Assembly: GCA_004352715.1 (NCBI GenBank)
Contig: SCFE01000104.1
Coordinates: 1,453,634-1,517,633, forward strand
Origin: Hofstenia miamia
Taxonomy: Eukaryota; Xenacoelomorpha; Acoela
Length of the DNA stretch: 64,000 nt
Direction: 5' to 3'
Of the stretch, positions 35,123-47,369 are shown piece by piece. The notes under the pieces were generated by a model. The model did no database searches. It was not told the origin of the DNA and saw nothing but the letters and a program-made list of their open reading frames with translations. The translations under genes were made by a program, and so were the position numbers. Each line of letters starts with the position of its first letter. Position 1 is the first letter of the stretch.

Positions 35123-36405
35123 ACACTTAACTGTCAACAACGGCTTGACACCTCCTGCTACGAAACTTCACCAAGTGGCTGCATTCTTCTTGTGTTACTT
35201 TACTCCATTCATCTTGCAAAGCGGTCCACAAATCCTGCACAATTCCAGGATTCCTTGTCTTTGTCCTTTCTCATAAGAGACTCCAAACATTCTCGATGAA
35301 ATTTAAATCTGGGCTTTGCACTGGCCAGTCGTTCAGAGTAACTTTTTTTGACCAAGGAATGACTTCACCAATTTTTCAATGTGATACGGGGCATTGTCTT
35401 GCATAAAAATGCGGTTTTCAGCTGAAGAGTTCTTGATAACTGATAACTGGTACCAGATATTTCTGCATCATTCCCTTGTACACTGGGGTGTTTACTCTTC
35501 CTTCCAGTCGAACTAAGGGACTTGTACTGCTTGCTGAGGAGATGCCAAATACCTCAATCAAGTTTGGCACTAGATTTGACGCATTTTTGAACAATCTTTT
35601 GCCACTTAATCGAAGAAAAAATGTTTTTCCATCGGATCCAAACACATTGAACTTCGATTCATCGTGAAATACACTTTTGCCCAGTTATCATTGGGCTAGA
35701 GAACATCCCGGGCAGCAAAGGCCAAACTAGCATTCATGTTCTTCTTACTGATCAAGGGCTTCACAGCTGAAGTCCTAGCACGAAGGTTTGCTTGTTTAAG
35801 GCTGTGTAAACCAGTCTTCCTGGATACTGTAATGTTAAACGAATTGCTAGCTGCAGTTTTGAAATGGTCCTTCTTAACTAGTCTAAGCAATGCAGTTGCT
35901 TCTATTGCTAAGGTTTTGCGATGTCTGCAACTTGACAGAAGTGCTTGAGCCATCCTTCTGATATTTCAACAAAATATCACCAACAACACCTAAAGACAGC
36001 TTGACAGTGTTGGATATTCCTCTTATTGACAGATTATCCTAAAGGCGCAGTTTCACAATCAACTCACTAATAGAAGCAGGTTTAAGCACTCCCTAGGCAT
36101 ACTGATGTGTCGGTTGTTGCTTGGTAAATGCCACTAGAGGATACTGTATGAACACATCGATTTCAAATATTTGTTCGGATTCTATGATGATTGTCCGAAA
36201 ATCTTTGTCTAGATGAATATTTACAGAAATAAATGTATTTGCTTACAACTCTTCTTTTGCTTACTGATTTTTGATTTTAAAATCTGTTTGAAAAAACATG
36301 TGCTTCACAAATGGGAAGTATGAACTCATTTCAGGTTTTAGTATTGAAGTTATTGATGGTAGTTTGTCAAATTGCTAGTTGTCCGAACCATTATAGCCAG
36401 TACTG
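35123..36405 (-). pseudogene. Decayed Tc1-like transposon, 3' end lost
   Basis: Minus strand, read from 36405. The end is CAGTACTGGCTATAATGG next to TA. An HTH region (36100-35950) follows, then LRLVKKDHFKTAA, NLRARTSAVKPLISKKNM, WAKVYFTM (for W-x-x-V-x-F-S-D-E), MFGSDGKTFFLRLSGKRLF, SPLVRLEGRVNTPVYKGM, FMQDNAPYHIEKLVKSFLG and WPVQSPDLNFIENVW. The second and third catalytic blocks (Q-D-N-A-P-x-H and I-E-N) are DD34E type. The first is damaged (TMNRS for SDES). Several frameshifts and stops. The distal inverted repeat is missing at the junction with the plus-strand Tc1 half. Confidence 0.8.
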
Positions 36406-36451
36406 TATATATATATATATATATATAGTATATATATATATATATATATAT
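36406..36451. repeat. (TA)n microsatellite
   Basis: Separates the Tc1 relic from the hAT element. It is probably the left half of the array into which the hAT inserted. Confidence 0.9.
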
Positions 36452-36631
36452 CAGAGGTGTAGCTAGAAAATTTTTCACTTGACGCAAAACAGAGAGCTAA
36501 GTTTGACTCATAAATTATATTCAATAACTAGAGGACGTGAAATGTTAAAGCAATTATGACTAATATAAAAAACAAAAGATAGATTCGGCGAGTTGTATTT
36601 TCAAAAAATATTTTTACACATGCATTAATAT

Positions 36632-38600
36632 TCATGATTGCAAAGTTGTTCTATTGTTCAGACGATATTGAGTCATTGTATTGCGCAAAAAAGTCTCAAT
36701 GAGGTTAATTCTACTAAAGCTTCGTTCAGCATTAGCATTACTGCATGGAAGAACCAAGAATGTTTCTTTTAACATTTGAATATTTGGCAAGCATGATAAA
36801 ACTTTATTTACATAAAGGAATGTGTTAATAGATTCAATTGTTGTAAGATTATTAGTTGAAAATTCGGACTTAAATGCCTTGTAAATTTCCCATTGCGAGT
36901 TTGCAGAACATATGTCAATATCCTCCTTATAGAAATTGCAAAGCAAGGCAAACATCTCATTATTAAAATTAGTGAGACAGTCAAAATTTGAGGCAATTTT
37001 CAGGAAATCATCGAATCTTTTACCCAGTTGCACAATAATTGTATCTAGGCTCTCAATACATATCTTCTTAGTTTCCACTAAATTTTGAGAGTCTCTGATT
37101 CCAGAGCAGTAAACTTTAAATTCAATCAATTTTTCATGTAATGCATATGAGGTGTTCACAATGTCATCAAAAATATTTTTAAAATTGTCTCGCATTTCTT
37201 TCAGAAAATCAATTTTCTCCTTAACAAACGAATATTGAACATTTTTAACATGTAAAATTTTACTCAAAATATTCATTTTTTTAAATACAATACTCAAGAA
37301 ATGCAGCAGGCAGATGTTTTCAAATTTATAAATTTTGTAAAAAGCCTGCAGCAATAATATTTCCACTCATTTCCTGGAAGCAGTTAACATGTGCAAAAAA
37401 TACGTTTTGATTGCGTCAACAACATCATACAACCTGAACCACCAAATTTCTAAGAATCTTTTCAATGTTGTGAGACCCTCTGCTATCTTTTCTGCTGTGA
37501 TAAACCGCTGTAACATTGCAGCACGAGTATCAGATTTTAAAAAACTCGTGAATTCCTTGTAGCATATCAATTTTGTAGGTTCTGGCAAGAAGCACTGGGT
37601 TTAATCAATAAGAAGTGCAGTGAATATATAGAGCATTTCTTTGTAGTTCTATAAATTTAACCTGCACGCTATTCTGTTTTCCCTTCATAACACTAGCTCT
37701 ATTTAAGCATTGCTCTCGCAATTTTATAACAGACAAACCAAATAGTTCAAGTACTTTAATTATTTCATTAAATATAACTTGCGGTCTTTCACATTCAATC
37801 GAAAAAAATCTCGAAAATCGTTCATTAACAATTCCATTAGCGATGTATTTTACACCTACACTGAGTTGTTCCATGTCTTGTACATCGGTAGTTGTGTCAA
37901 CAATAATACTATAAAAACTATTTTGAATTTCCTTTTTAATATTCTCACGGACTACTGATGCTTGAATGTTTATTAGTTCATTTTGAATTGTAGGCGATAG
38001 GAAATTAGAATTTTTATTAGCTATAACTAAGAAGTTCTGCAAAACACAAATCGATTTAGCCGCAAAATCCACCATTTCCAAAAAATTTCCATTATTGAAA
38101 ACGCTATCTGAATTATGCCTAAGTCTTTCTAAAATTTCTGATGGATGTGAATGTTTTGCCAGCATAGAAAATGCGCAATTTCAAAAATTACTTGGAGTCC
38201 AGCTTTTCTATCAATTGCATTCACTTCATACTGCTTACTAACAATTGAATCAATGCCCGTATTTGAATTGATCCTTCACTTAGTTTTCACATAATCAATT
38301 GAAGCAGTAATGTGAGATTTTGACTGCTCATGGGCTGCTATGCGACTTGGATTATCAAACTTTACAAAACTTTTATTTGGATTTGAAAAAGAATCATTAA
38401 ATATTTAGATTTTTGGGGAAACAAAAACAATATATGCATTACAACTTTGCGCTTTTCTTTGACAAACAACACAGACATTGTCTATGAGAGCCAACACTTG
38501 TGAAATACCACTCACACTTAAATGTACGACGTTGTACAGGAAATTTGTAGGTTGGATCATTTAAAACTGGCTGGCATGTGGGTTTATTAATAAAGTATTT
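36632..38600 (-). pseudogene. hAT transposase of ZMYM1-like (TTF-finger, DUF4371) type, broken
   Basis: Read on the minus strand. A TTF-type finger region comes first (about 38600-38200): CQPVLNDPTYKFP, CEWYF, then HEQSKSH. Then 38165-37605: SFYSIIVDTTTDVQDMEQLS (RNase H-like fold start), FGLSVIKLREQC and YIHC, the usual G-Y-D-G-A and HC-x-A-H-R regions in decayed form. Then 37588-36632: a long helical insertion ending in LVLPCSNANAERSFSRINLI, the hAT dimerisation motif. The last two open stretches are in one frame separated by a single TGA at about 37367. At least two frameshifts (about 37600, about 38170) disable the gene. The C-terminus at 36632 is a normal stop. Confidence 0.82.
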
Positions 38601-39144
38601 TTGAAAAATTTGTGCAAGAATCCAAATTCCTAGAAAGCATTACACTGGTTTATATATTTTATAAAATTATTAATCTCAACGCAGTTCAAATTAAATATGA
38701 AATGTTTATCGTTTATTTGAGCGAGAAACTCGAATATTTATTACATGTATAAAGAATTTCACACACGTGGCGAAGGTTTGATAGAACACGTCATCACAGT
38801 TTTCTATGATAGGTTCCATGCATTCAGGATAGTAAATAAATCTATTTAAATATATTTTTTTGAAATAATAAATATTGTGGCGGCAAGTACCGGTTTCTTG
38901 GTATCGGCCAGTTCACTGTTTTGGTGTTTACTAGTTTTATTGTCAAGATTTACTATATATAAGAGACGAATTCGGTTGTAAATAGATAAATAGTCGCGTT
39001 CTCTTGGGCAGTGCACTTCCGTGCACCCTAGCGATGCTACAATATATTTTATTTCAAAACTTGAAAAATAAATTAAAACATAATACTAGTTTTCAAAAAG
39101 ATTTTGTAAACAATATATTTTTTGGTTTCTAAATATTACGGACA

Positions 39145-39799
39145 TATAGTTGGCTGCAAAGAAATGAGACTGAACACCTATTTTTTCACGCTTTGTGGAA
39201 ACGTATTGAGACGTTTTAGAGGAAAACTATAAAGATAAAAGACAACGAGAATTTTGTGAACTTTAAAATGATCAAACAAAAAAGTTAATTAATTAAACTG
39301 GTACTTCGTAATTATTGAAAAACACTTACCAAACAAATTTTTTTGATTTGCAAAGTTTCTACTTGATTTCTTCGGAATGGAAAGGTTGGAACAGCTTGAA
39401 AACGCCTTTGCGACATCGCACATTTCTCGATCAACTTATTTTCGAAAGCTGAAAAAAATTCGACAAGGAGAATCCCTCAAAAGAAGAAAAGGAAGTGGAC
39501 GCCTTCGAAAAATTATTGGAAAATTCATTTAGAAAACAATCGCAATTGCTCTAAAAAATCCCTATATTTCTGGGAAAAAAATTGCAAACCGACTTCAAAC
39601 TGAAGCCGACATCTGAAATCAGTTTCAGTTAGTTTGAATGAAGTTATTTCTACAGGAGGAAAACAAATTAGACTTTGATGCTTTTTACTTATAGTTCTTT
39701 AATGTATCTTTAAAATCTTACCTTTCTTGAGTTGTTACGTTCAGTAGTTCAAAAGTAATATGCCTTTTTTTTAGTCTCATTTTTTTGCAGCCAACTATA
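39145..39799 (+). mobile_element. Tc1-like deletion derivative nested in the hAT element
   Basis: A 655-bp element with 27-bp inverted repeats, 26 of 27 identical (39145-39171 and 39773-39799, outer bases TATAGTTGGCTGCAAA). A 51-codon open frame at 39377-39532 encodes a Tc1-type DNA-binding start: SRSTYFRKLKKIRQGESLKR then GSGR. After a TAG it continues as NPYISGKKIANRLQTEA, the second helix-turn-helix. The catalytic domain is absent, so it could move only with help from a full-length relative. Its ends are far better conserved than the host hAT, so it arrived later. Confidence 0.8.
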
Positions 39800-39957
39800 T
39801 ATTTTGAATGAACGTGCATTGCAATTATATACAGTTTACGACTTGATTTGCAAGTAATTTCCAAATTATAATCTTTATTTGCGTTTGAAGATGCAAATAA
39901 TAAAAAACATGGGAGAATGACGCACCTTGCGTCACTTGCGTCTCATAACCTCCGCCA

Positions 39958-39960
<3 letters not shown>

Positions 39961-39992
<32 letters not shown>

Positions 39993-41947
39993 CATTAAAT
40001 TTTGAATAAAATCGTACTTAGCGTTAGCATATTGTGCTAGGGTTTAAAAAATTGTCAAAATTTGGTGGTCATTTCTTAATATGAGACCTGATGTGACTTA
40101 TCAATTGTCTATAGACCAAAGTGAATAGCTAAACTATCCAGCTGTTGAGGTTTCAGAAAATATACTAAATTTACGCATCCATCATATTCAATGGTAAATG
40201 AAACCATTTAACTTATCGCTATACTACTAGAGCAAAAATTTATTCTTCAAATTTTCATCTGAATTTTAAAATTGCGAGAGCATTTTCGGGCGCATAGCCA
40301 ACCGCCATGTTCTGTGAACATGCGGAATTCAAATATCATTTTCTTAGAATGACGGTATCCACATTCGTAATATAAACTAGGAAGGTCCAGAAGTGGTCAG
40401 GTTTATATTCGTAGCTGAGGTGGTATACAAGCAATCGTAGTTGAGACATTGGGTGGGGCAAAGATGCTAAGCGTAGAATCAGAAAAATTTATGACATTTC
40501 ATTATTAAATTAGTGAAATCTTTTAACCTGCCAACTTTTTTTTTTACTTACAAACAAATTAGCAATGGTTATTGACGAAGCTTATGAAGGATCCCGCAAC
40601 TGTCTCAGATAGGCTACTAACTTAGGAAATTTTATAATTTATTATATTGCATTTATTTAGAATTCACTGATTTAGACTTATTGTCTGCATCACTGTAATG
40701 AATTAATTTGGTTCGTAGCTTATTGCATCAAAGCCCTTTAAAACAAGACTTAGTGCTTGGTATTTGCTAAGTATATTGCGACTAGACAATGGTGGAGATT
40801 CCGTACCCCAATTACTCTGTAGGCCATGATTGACTTCCAGTTTCTTAAATGAACTTTCAAGTCTACTAATTGCTACCAAATCATGAATGTTTTATAAATT
40901 TTCAAAAAGATTTTGTCAATTAATTTCCACCAAATACGACAAAATATTATTTCAATAATGATGATTTGAGCCATACAGAATATATGTTGTAAAATTTAAC
41001 ACCACATCTAAACAAAGGTGTTCTGACTTGTGGCCATTTGTTGGCTAAGTTGTCGAGGTTACAAAGATATGCATTTAGATAAAAAATACGTAAGTTCATT
41101 GTTAAAATTTACGAACTACACCACAGCAAAATGACCAATGATTCAATGGTGACTCGTCCACTGTTTCAAGTTCAAACTTTGTCGTATCGAAGGGCATGTG
41201 GGTCTAACGAAAACTCTAAGCATCCCGAATGGGCTGAACTTGCATGTCAATATTTTAATTTCAGGTAAAAATTTTTATAATTTCATATATATTCAACTAC
41301 ATTAATTGCATAATTAAAATCACATTATGTAAGTGACCAAACTAAGGACATGTTTGTAGGCAGTAGATACACATGTTTTTCTTCTACATCGTACGCAATA
41401 ATCGAACAAGAGATACTTTGATTTTGACGACTAGAGTGATTTTTATTCAATAACTTCAGCAAAATTGAGGGTCCACACCAAGTGTGAACATGGGTACTTA
41501 TTGTCAGATAAAACCGGACCTTTAATGGCATCTTCTTCAAATTTGACTTGCAAAATAAATAGCTAACATTTATGTAATTCTAACACCCAGAAGTATTGTC
41601 AGGGGAAAATTTTAGGAAATATCTTGGAACATAGGCGCAGGAGAGGAAATTTTGTTTGGGGTGGTGAGATTTTTGCCCGAAAATTGTATTACTTAAGACA
41701 AATAATAAGAACAGTACAAAGCTTGTTCAAAACCCGTAAAACAGGAAACTGGATAAGAATGGAGTGTAATGTAAACTCTTGACTTCATCATCCTACTAAT
41801 AATAAAAAAATATTTGCAAAAGGTATTCAATTTAGATCAAAATAAACTTTCTATTATAAAGTAAGAAAAGCAATCAAGGTTTTGCATGAGATCTTTTTAG
41901 TAATTTCAGTTGTTACGGTACGATTGAAATCTTATTTTTTTTCAAAT
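39961..41947. other. No recognisable gene
   Basis: Starts with (TA)n to about 39989. The 71-codon minus frame at 41325-41540 has no motif. Confidence 0.5.
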
Positions 41948-42330
41948 TTAAAAAACACTCTCCATCTTTTTGTTGAGAAGTTGATTAGCAAATGTGCGTT
42001 CAATATTTAAAATAACTAGAATGTTCACACGTCTTTGACCTATATTACTGTGGAGGTATGATTTCTGTCTTTCTAAGGTGCTAAATGAACGTTCTGAAGA
42101 GCAAGATGAAACTGGAAAGCAAGCAAAAATGTTTGTCATTTGTGTAAAAAGTGGAAGTAATTCGTTCAGATGATTTTGAAAAAATAATTTCTTTTAGATG
42201 AGATGCTGTTTTCATGGTGAATTTTTTGTTAATTTGGTATTGATGGAAAAGTTGATGTTCGCACTTTAGCATTTCAATTTCAATACAATAGTATTCACTA
42301 ACATCTTCAAACACTTTATTTTCAAGGTTT
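41948..42330 (-). pseudogene. hAT transposase C-terminal relic
   Basis: The minus-strand frame at 42139-41948 contains IFACFPVSSCSSERSFSTLE, then RRVNILVILNIER, a textbook hAT dimerisation domain (P-V-S-x-C-x-x-E-R-S-F-S). The upstream 77-codon frame (42314-42081) is the preceding helical part in a shifted frame. It differs in sequence from the hAT gene at 36.6-38.6 kb, so it is another family. No ends found. Confidence 0.75.
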
Positions 42331-43112
42331 CCATTTCCACGAGTACATATTTTCCCTAAGGCACATAAAATATCATTATCTTTGGACTGGAATCTATAAA
42401 CTAATTAAAAAATGACTGAATTAAGACCCATGAAATAAGTATTTATACGATATTGGGAATGGGCATCTTGAGTATTGCACAATTCGCCTGATGACACTCA
42501 TGTACGTAAAGGTGCTGGATCTTTAAATTGATCTCGTTAAAATCATATTTGTAAATCCAACCTTTAACTTTTCAACATCAAGGAAGTTTCTTTTCCAAAT
42601 GAGGTGAAAACCAGAATCTTTCCGACAAGACTTTAATGTCTCGATCGTTATATATGCAGACCGTCGGGCATTTAGAACATATACATTTGTCCCCTGGAGA
42701 TATTTGCTTAATGAATTTGTATTTGAAAAAACGAATTTTAGAAATTTGAAGCAAAAATATGTTCCTCGTTGACCGTAAGCATTAGTAAACTAATGACCAT
42801 GTTCCACAGCTTTTGTCTAGCATGGATGAGCCTCGTTTGCAATATTAGGCTCATTAACACATTCAACAAGGGCACAGGGCTGCGTGTTGTGCACATGGCA
42901 CGGTGTGAGTATGGTTTACTGCTACTTACTGTTTCAACTGCTTAAATAGTCCACAATTATACCCCTCTCAACTTTAAAATATAAATCTAATAGAGTAAAC
43001 TGTTTTAGCAAAGAAAAATATTATAGTGATGCTGATTTGGCGGGTAGAAAATGCGTTTAATGGTTAATTGGCTTGGCCAATCAGTGGTAATTGTTATCAT
43101 TATTTAGTTAAA
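42331..43112. other. Unassigned, may include more of the hAT relic
   Basis: Minus-strand translation around 42650-42700 gives CICSKC, but no convincing finger domain or continuous frame. Confidence 0.35.
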
Positions 43113-43114
43113 TA

Positions 43115-44765
43115 CAGTACTGGAAATATGTATTCGACCACCTTGCTATTTTGAATAAATAATGAACATTCATTAGATAGAGTGTGCCTAAAATTATAAC
43201 TAGGTGTTACTTTGATTAAGAAGAAAATTTGTATGTCTAATACCATAAAATATGTAGAATAACAATTGACTATTAATTTTTAATCAAAATTAGATAACTT
43301 GTATTGGAAAAATATATTAGGCCACCTGAAAAACTTTTAACAAAAGAGAAAATCCGAAAAAAGTAAATTCAAAATATGATACATAAATTAATAATTCATG
43401 CAATACAAGCACTGAACAGCAAAATTGTCTCTTCTAATTTTTCTTAGGGTGTCCCTTTGAGCGAATAACAGCTTCAAGGCGATCAGGGATTGAAGCAAAA
43501 AGTCTTTCAATAAAGCTGTTGGAAATTGCATAAAATTTTTTCTTTATTGCGTGACACAGCTCGTCGTCAGTGTGAAGAGTATGCCGTGCAATTCCATATT
43601 TGAGCTCTTTCCCCATGTTTTCGATAATGTTAAGGTCTAGAGATTGTCCAGGCTAGTCAGGAAGGATAGCAACCCCATTACTGTGGAGGAAATTTGTCAT
43701 TTTTTTCGAAGTATGACATGGAGCACCATCCTGATGATATATTGATCACTTGTGAGGAGTGGCAAGAACTCCTTTTCTAGAATTCGAGCATATTAAGAGC
43801 TTAGGAAAGTACCAGTGATGTGAACAATCTTGCGAAAGCCACACTTCAATATTGCACCTGATGCCATTACAGACATCCCACCATAATTCATGATACTCCG
43901 AGTAAGTTGAGGCAAGAATCTGAACTTCTGCCCAATTGGGCTCTTTATCATTCTTTTCGATGAGTATAGCTCAAAACTTGACTCATCTGAAAATATAACA
44001 TTAGACCAATGTTCAGATGAATTGTCTCTCATTAAATTGGCCCACCTCATCTGGGGTTATCTTTGCTTTGGGGGATAAGAAAATGGCTTTCTGGGTGCCA
44101 CGAAAGTCCCAATTGAGTACTTATTCAGGATGTTTCGCACAGGTTCATGCTGTCACAAGGTGACCATCAGCCCATTATTTGCAAAATTCCTCTGAAGTCT
44201 TCCTGAGATTTCGCTTTGAAAGGCACATAAGAGCCAATTGGGAGGTTTTAAAGGTCTTCTTTGGTCTTCTGGACTATGGCTTAGGGGCAATGATGTTTTA
44301 AGAAGTGAAACATCTGATGATATCCCCGATAGTACTTCGAGGTCACTCTACAAGTCGGGCTATATTACGTTGTCTCATCCCTTTCAAATATTTGGATATC
44401 AACAACTCGCGGATGGCAAGAGGTTCGTAACCACGCATTATCTATAGCGAAGAAAGACTGGTATTAGACATTTGAATATAAATAGACTGAAAAAAAGCTC
44501 AACAAATGAAATTGTTTACAGTTTATCTGATTTGGTCTGAAGTGGCCGAATACATTTTTCCAAGAAAAGATTAGCTAACTACAAGAATTGTAGCATTTCT
44601 CCTTGAGATTTAAAGTAAACAGCGATAATTATGTCTCAATATTGATGAATTTCTCTTTCTGGAACCCCAAATCTAATTAAACAATAACTATGACATTCTT
44701 GGCGTCCATTTCTTAGAAATACTTATGACAAATCATTGATGGCCGAATTATTTTTTTCAGTACTC
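43115..44765 (-). mobile_element. Tc1-like transposon with IR/DR-type ends
   Basis: A 1,651-bp element between TA dinucleotides (43113-43114, 44766-44767). The left end CAGTACTGGAAATATGTATT and the right end (reverse complement GAGTACTGAAAAAAATAATT) are related. A second, internal copy of the same word occurs on each side (about 43308 AATATATTAGGCCACCTG; about 44541 AAGTGGCCGAATACATTT). Outer plus inner repeats on both flanks is the IR/DR plan of Tc1-like elements such as those of fish. It carries a broken transposase. Confidence 0.75.
43434..44460 (-). pseudogene. Tc1-like transposase, broken
   Basis: Minus strand. WSNVIFSDESSFELYSSKRM (44010-43950) holds the first catalytic Asp. It is followed by MNYGGMSVMASGAILKCGF. 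The second block is damaged (SGDQYIIRMVLHV in place of Q-D-G-A-P-x-H-x-S). The third lies across a frameshift as LTLSKTW / NIIENMGKEL, then GIARHTLHTDDEL and IPDRLEAVIRSKGHPKKN at the end. The DD34E catalytic set is therefore destroyed. The N-terminal DNA-binding part (44060-44450) is only faintly readable. Confidence 0.78.
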
Positions 44766-44865
44766 TAGAATATTATATCCTTTGTTACGAATCATGATGT
44801 AAAGCAAACACAAAACTGTAAATACACTTTAAAAACGTTAGTAGTGCAACCAACTTTTGGCATTA

Positions 44866-45660
44866 TTAATCATATGCAGAGGGCGGAACTTCGTGTACGC
44901 AAAGGATGTTAACAGTGTACTTTAAAGTGTACCATATTTTATTGAAAAGTGTATAAAAAAGTATACAAAAAAATGTCTTCTTCAGATTCCAAAAATCGGT
45001 AAAATTGAATAACAATATCAAAATTTTCAGAGAATTAAAACATGCGTTTAACCACGTGTTCCAACGGATTAAAATAGGCCTTGGGGGTAACGATAGGCCT
45101 GTGCGTTCACGAAATAAACGCTGTCTCCGAGTATTGTGTGTAAACAAATTTTTTGATAAAGCAATAAATTTGGTCACTTTTGGAAATTTTGACCTTATAA
45201 ATTCCATGCGCAAGGCAAGTAATGTGCAGCATTGTAGGGTAAATTGCCTTTAAATCTTTGCCAGATTTAACCATATAACTGGCTCCATCACTTAGAAGAA
45301 GTTTAAATCTTGTGTAGTCATTTGATCCAAACAGAGCTTGAACAGTGGATGAAACCATCTGATTGATGGCAACATGGTCTGTCTTTTGGGTTTCTTCTAA
45401 TTGAACCAAAAATGGCGGGTCGAGACGTCCACACAAAACACCAATAAACGATCGATCCAAGGAATCAGTTGCCTCATCGATTTGAATATAATAATTGGCA
45501 TTTGACAATTTTCCAGTAATTAAACGCATAAAGTAGCGTGCACACCTACAACTTTGCGGGTAATTATAAAGTTCACAGCAAAAATCAGTTAAAGGGCTCC
45601 AGCCCCATAAGTAACTTCAGCTTCCTGCAAGGTTTCTTATTGTAAAGTTTTCCTATTAGA
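44866..45660 (-). pseudogene. hAT transposase relic (DUF659-like)
   Basis: The minus-strand frame 45529-45107 has YYIQIDEATDSLDRSFIGVL, then LLLSDGASYMVKSGKDLK and YPTMLHITCLAHGIYKVK. These correspond to the D-E-T-T-D start, the D-A-A-P-Y-M-x-K-A block and the L-x-H-V-T-C-L-A-H block of BED/DUF659 hAT proteins. A frameshift near 45110-45210 leads into a second frame with RQRLFRERTGLSLPPRPILI and RWNTWLNAC. The C-terminal dimerisation domain and BED finger are missing. It is distinct from the other three hAT relics. Confidence 0.8.
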
Positions 45661-47369
45661 GCCATTTTGGTTGTCTATTGCCTGAAATCCTACTACATTT
45701 CATTTTTTAAACTTGATAAAAAATATTTAATTTGAAAAAAACGGTTCTTCATCTGATAGTTAGGTTTACAAAGTCAATAAGTTTGCAAAAATTTTTCATT
45801 TCTTAGAAACTTAAGTTAACCCTCTCCCTTTAAGGAAGCAGCCTGAATTAAGAAATTATATATACTGTAAATATTATCAGGAAAGAGCCAGCCCTTATTC
45901 GGTAAAACTTAGTTCATGATAAATTCATTTATTGCCTCTGAATTCCAATTAACTGAATTACGTGTAGATGTGCACTTAAATGTTTTACTTCATTGTATAA
46001 TATTCAATATTTGGTCGATTTTAGAAGGATTTATCCAAAAGGGCTTATCCTCTTATACAATTAATATTGAATTTGGTCATACAATAATTCTTATAAGATC
46101 ACTTCTTCATATAATTTTAAAATTCCCACATCGTTTTTATCAAATTTTGTCGATTTCCAAAAATAAACATTAGCAATGTTATGAAAGGATATGAACAACA
46201 ATGTGCTGGAAAACTATGGGCTTCCTTATCATGGAAAGAAAACATAGGTAACCATGGTATTCTTCAGGGAAATAGATTTTAAGGAAAAGCGTTAGTGAGG
46301 CCTGGGCCGAATTTGTACCTAAAAAGGTACGTTCATATTGCTGTTGTTGGCGTGGCAGATTCATCCCAAAATCCATCTCTCTATGGATTCGCAACTTGCA
46401 TTATCACATTTTCATAATGTTATTGTGTAAAGTGATTTTTTAATAGTCATGCATGCAAAGTTTCTTATAAAAAATTACTCAACCAAAATTTAGTCAAGGG
46501 TGATAACAATTGCTGTTAATAAGAGAGAATGAAATATTATTTTGAAATGAATCTTTCCTTAGCAAAGTGGACGACCTTTACCTTTATAATTTATAAATTA
46601 ATGATTTTCCTAACATATCAAACAAAAGAGTGATTTCATAGTAAATTCAACAAATATCAATTTAAGAACAATCAGTGATTATATAGGAACAGCAATTCTC
46701 TATATACGTTGGCTTACTGAAATTTTTGGTAATAAAAATGAGACGAGAAAAGCAGCGATTAGAATGAAGTCAACACTTTTTGGATTGAAAATATCCTTCT
46801 AAAGAGTTACATAGCAATTGAATATATCTAATCAATACAATTTTTAGGTTTTCTTCTAATGTATAGATATGACTGTAACATTTTTTAGCAAAGGCGAGCT
46901 TTATGAAGTTGTACGGAAGGAATCAAAATCAAACTGCTTCAAGATCATTGATTGTTACAGTTCCAAAGATACATACGACAGCTTTGAAAACTGTTCACTA
47001 AAAGAAAGAAAGCGATGGAGAACTTACTGGACAATCCGCTGTATATTATAACATTGATTGAACTCATACATCTATAATGAGCGAATTATTTAAAACTCAT
47101 TACTTCATTTATTCTTTAAACAAAATACTCGAATTCGATGTCAATGCCTTCAATAATTTCATAGTGTTAAAAAGGGTTGAATATTACTACATTTTCACTT
47201 TGTATCCATGAATTTTATTTTACATCTCAAAGTCAGGTATAAATACAAGTAAGTCATCCGAAATTAACAACCAAAAAAACTTTTCAAAAATAGACATTAT
47301 TATGAAATGTAATTAATAACATAATTGCAAACAGTATAACAGTAGAAAACAAAATACACAACAAATAAC
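45661..47369. other. Mostly non-coding; one possible small exon
   Basis: AT-rich. See the entry at 46869. The 85-codon frame at 45916 and the 71-codon frame at 46179 have no motif. Confidence 0.45.
46869..47051 (+). CDS. Possible cysteine-containing exon, unidentified
   Basis: A 60-codon frame preceded by an acceptor-like TTCTTCTAATGTATAG. It encodes CFKIIDCYSSKDTYDSFENC, then KERKRWRTYWTIRC, with four spaced Cys, and ends TAA. The composition looks more protein-like than neighbouring frames. No family is recognised, and it could be chance. Confidence 0.25.
   Translation: MTVTFFSKGELYEVVRKESKSNCFKIIDCYSSKDTYDSFENCSLKERKRWRTYWTIRCIL

Larger units (their letters stand above)
36452..39960 (-). 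mobile_element. Full-length decayed hAT element in (TA)n
   Basis: A 3.5-kb unit with hAT-like ends: left CAGAGGTGTAGC, right (reverse complement) CAGTGGCGGAGG, 8 of 12 identical. It is flanked by (TA)n on both sides, so the 8-bp target duplication is hidden. It contains a broken ZMYM1-like (DUF4371-type) hAT transposase gene on the minus strand and a nested 655-bp Tc1-like element at 39145-39799. Confidence 0.75.
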
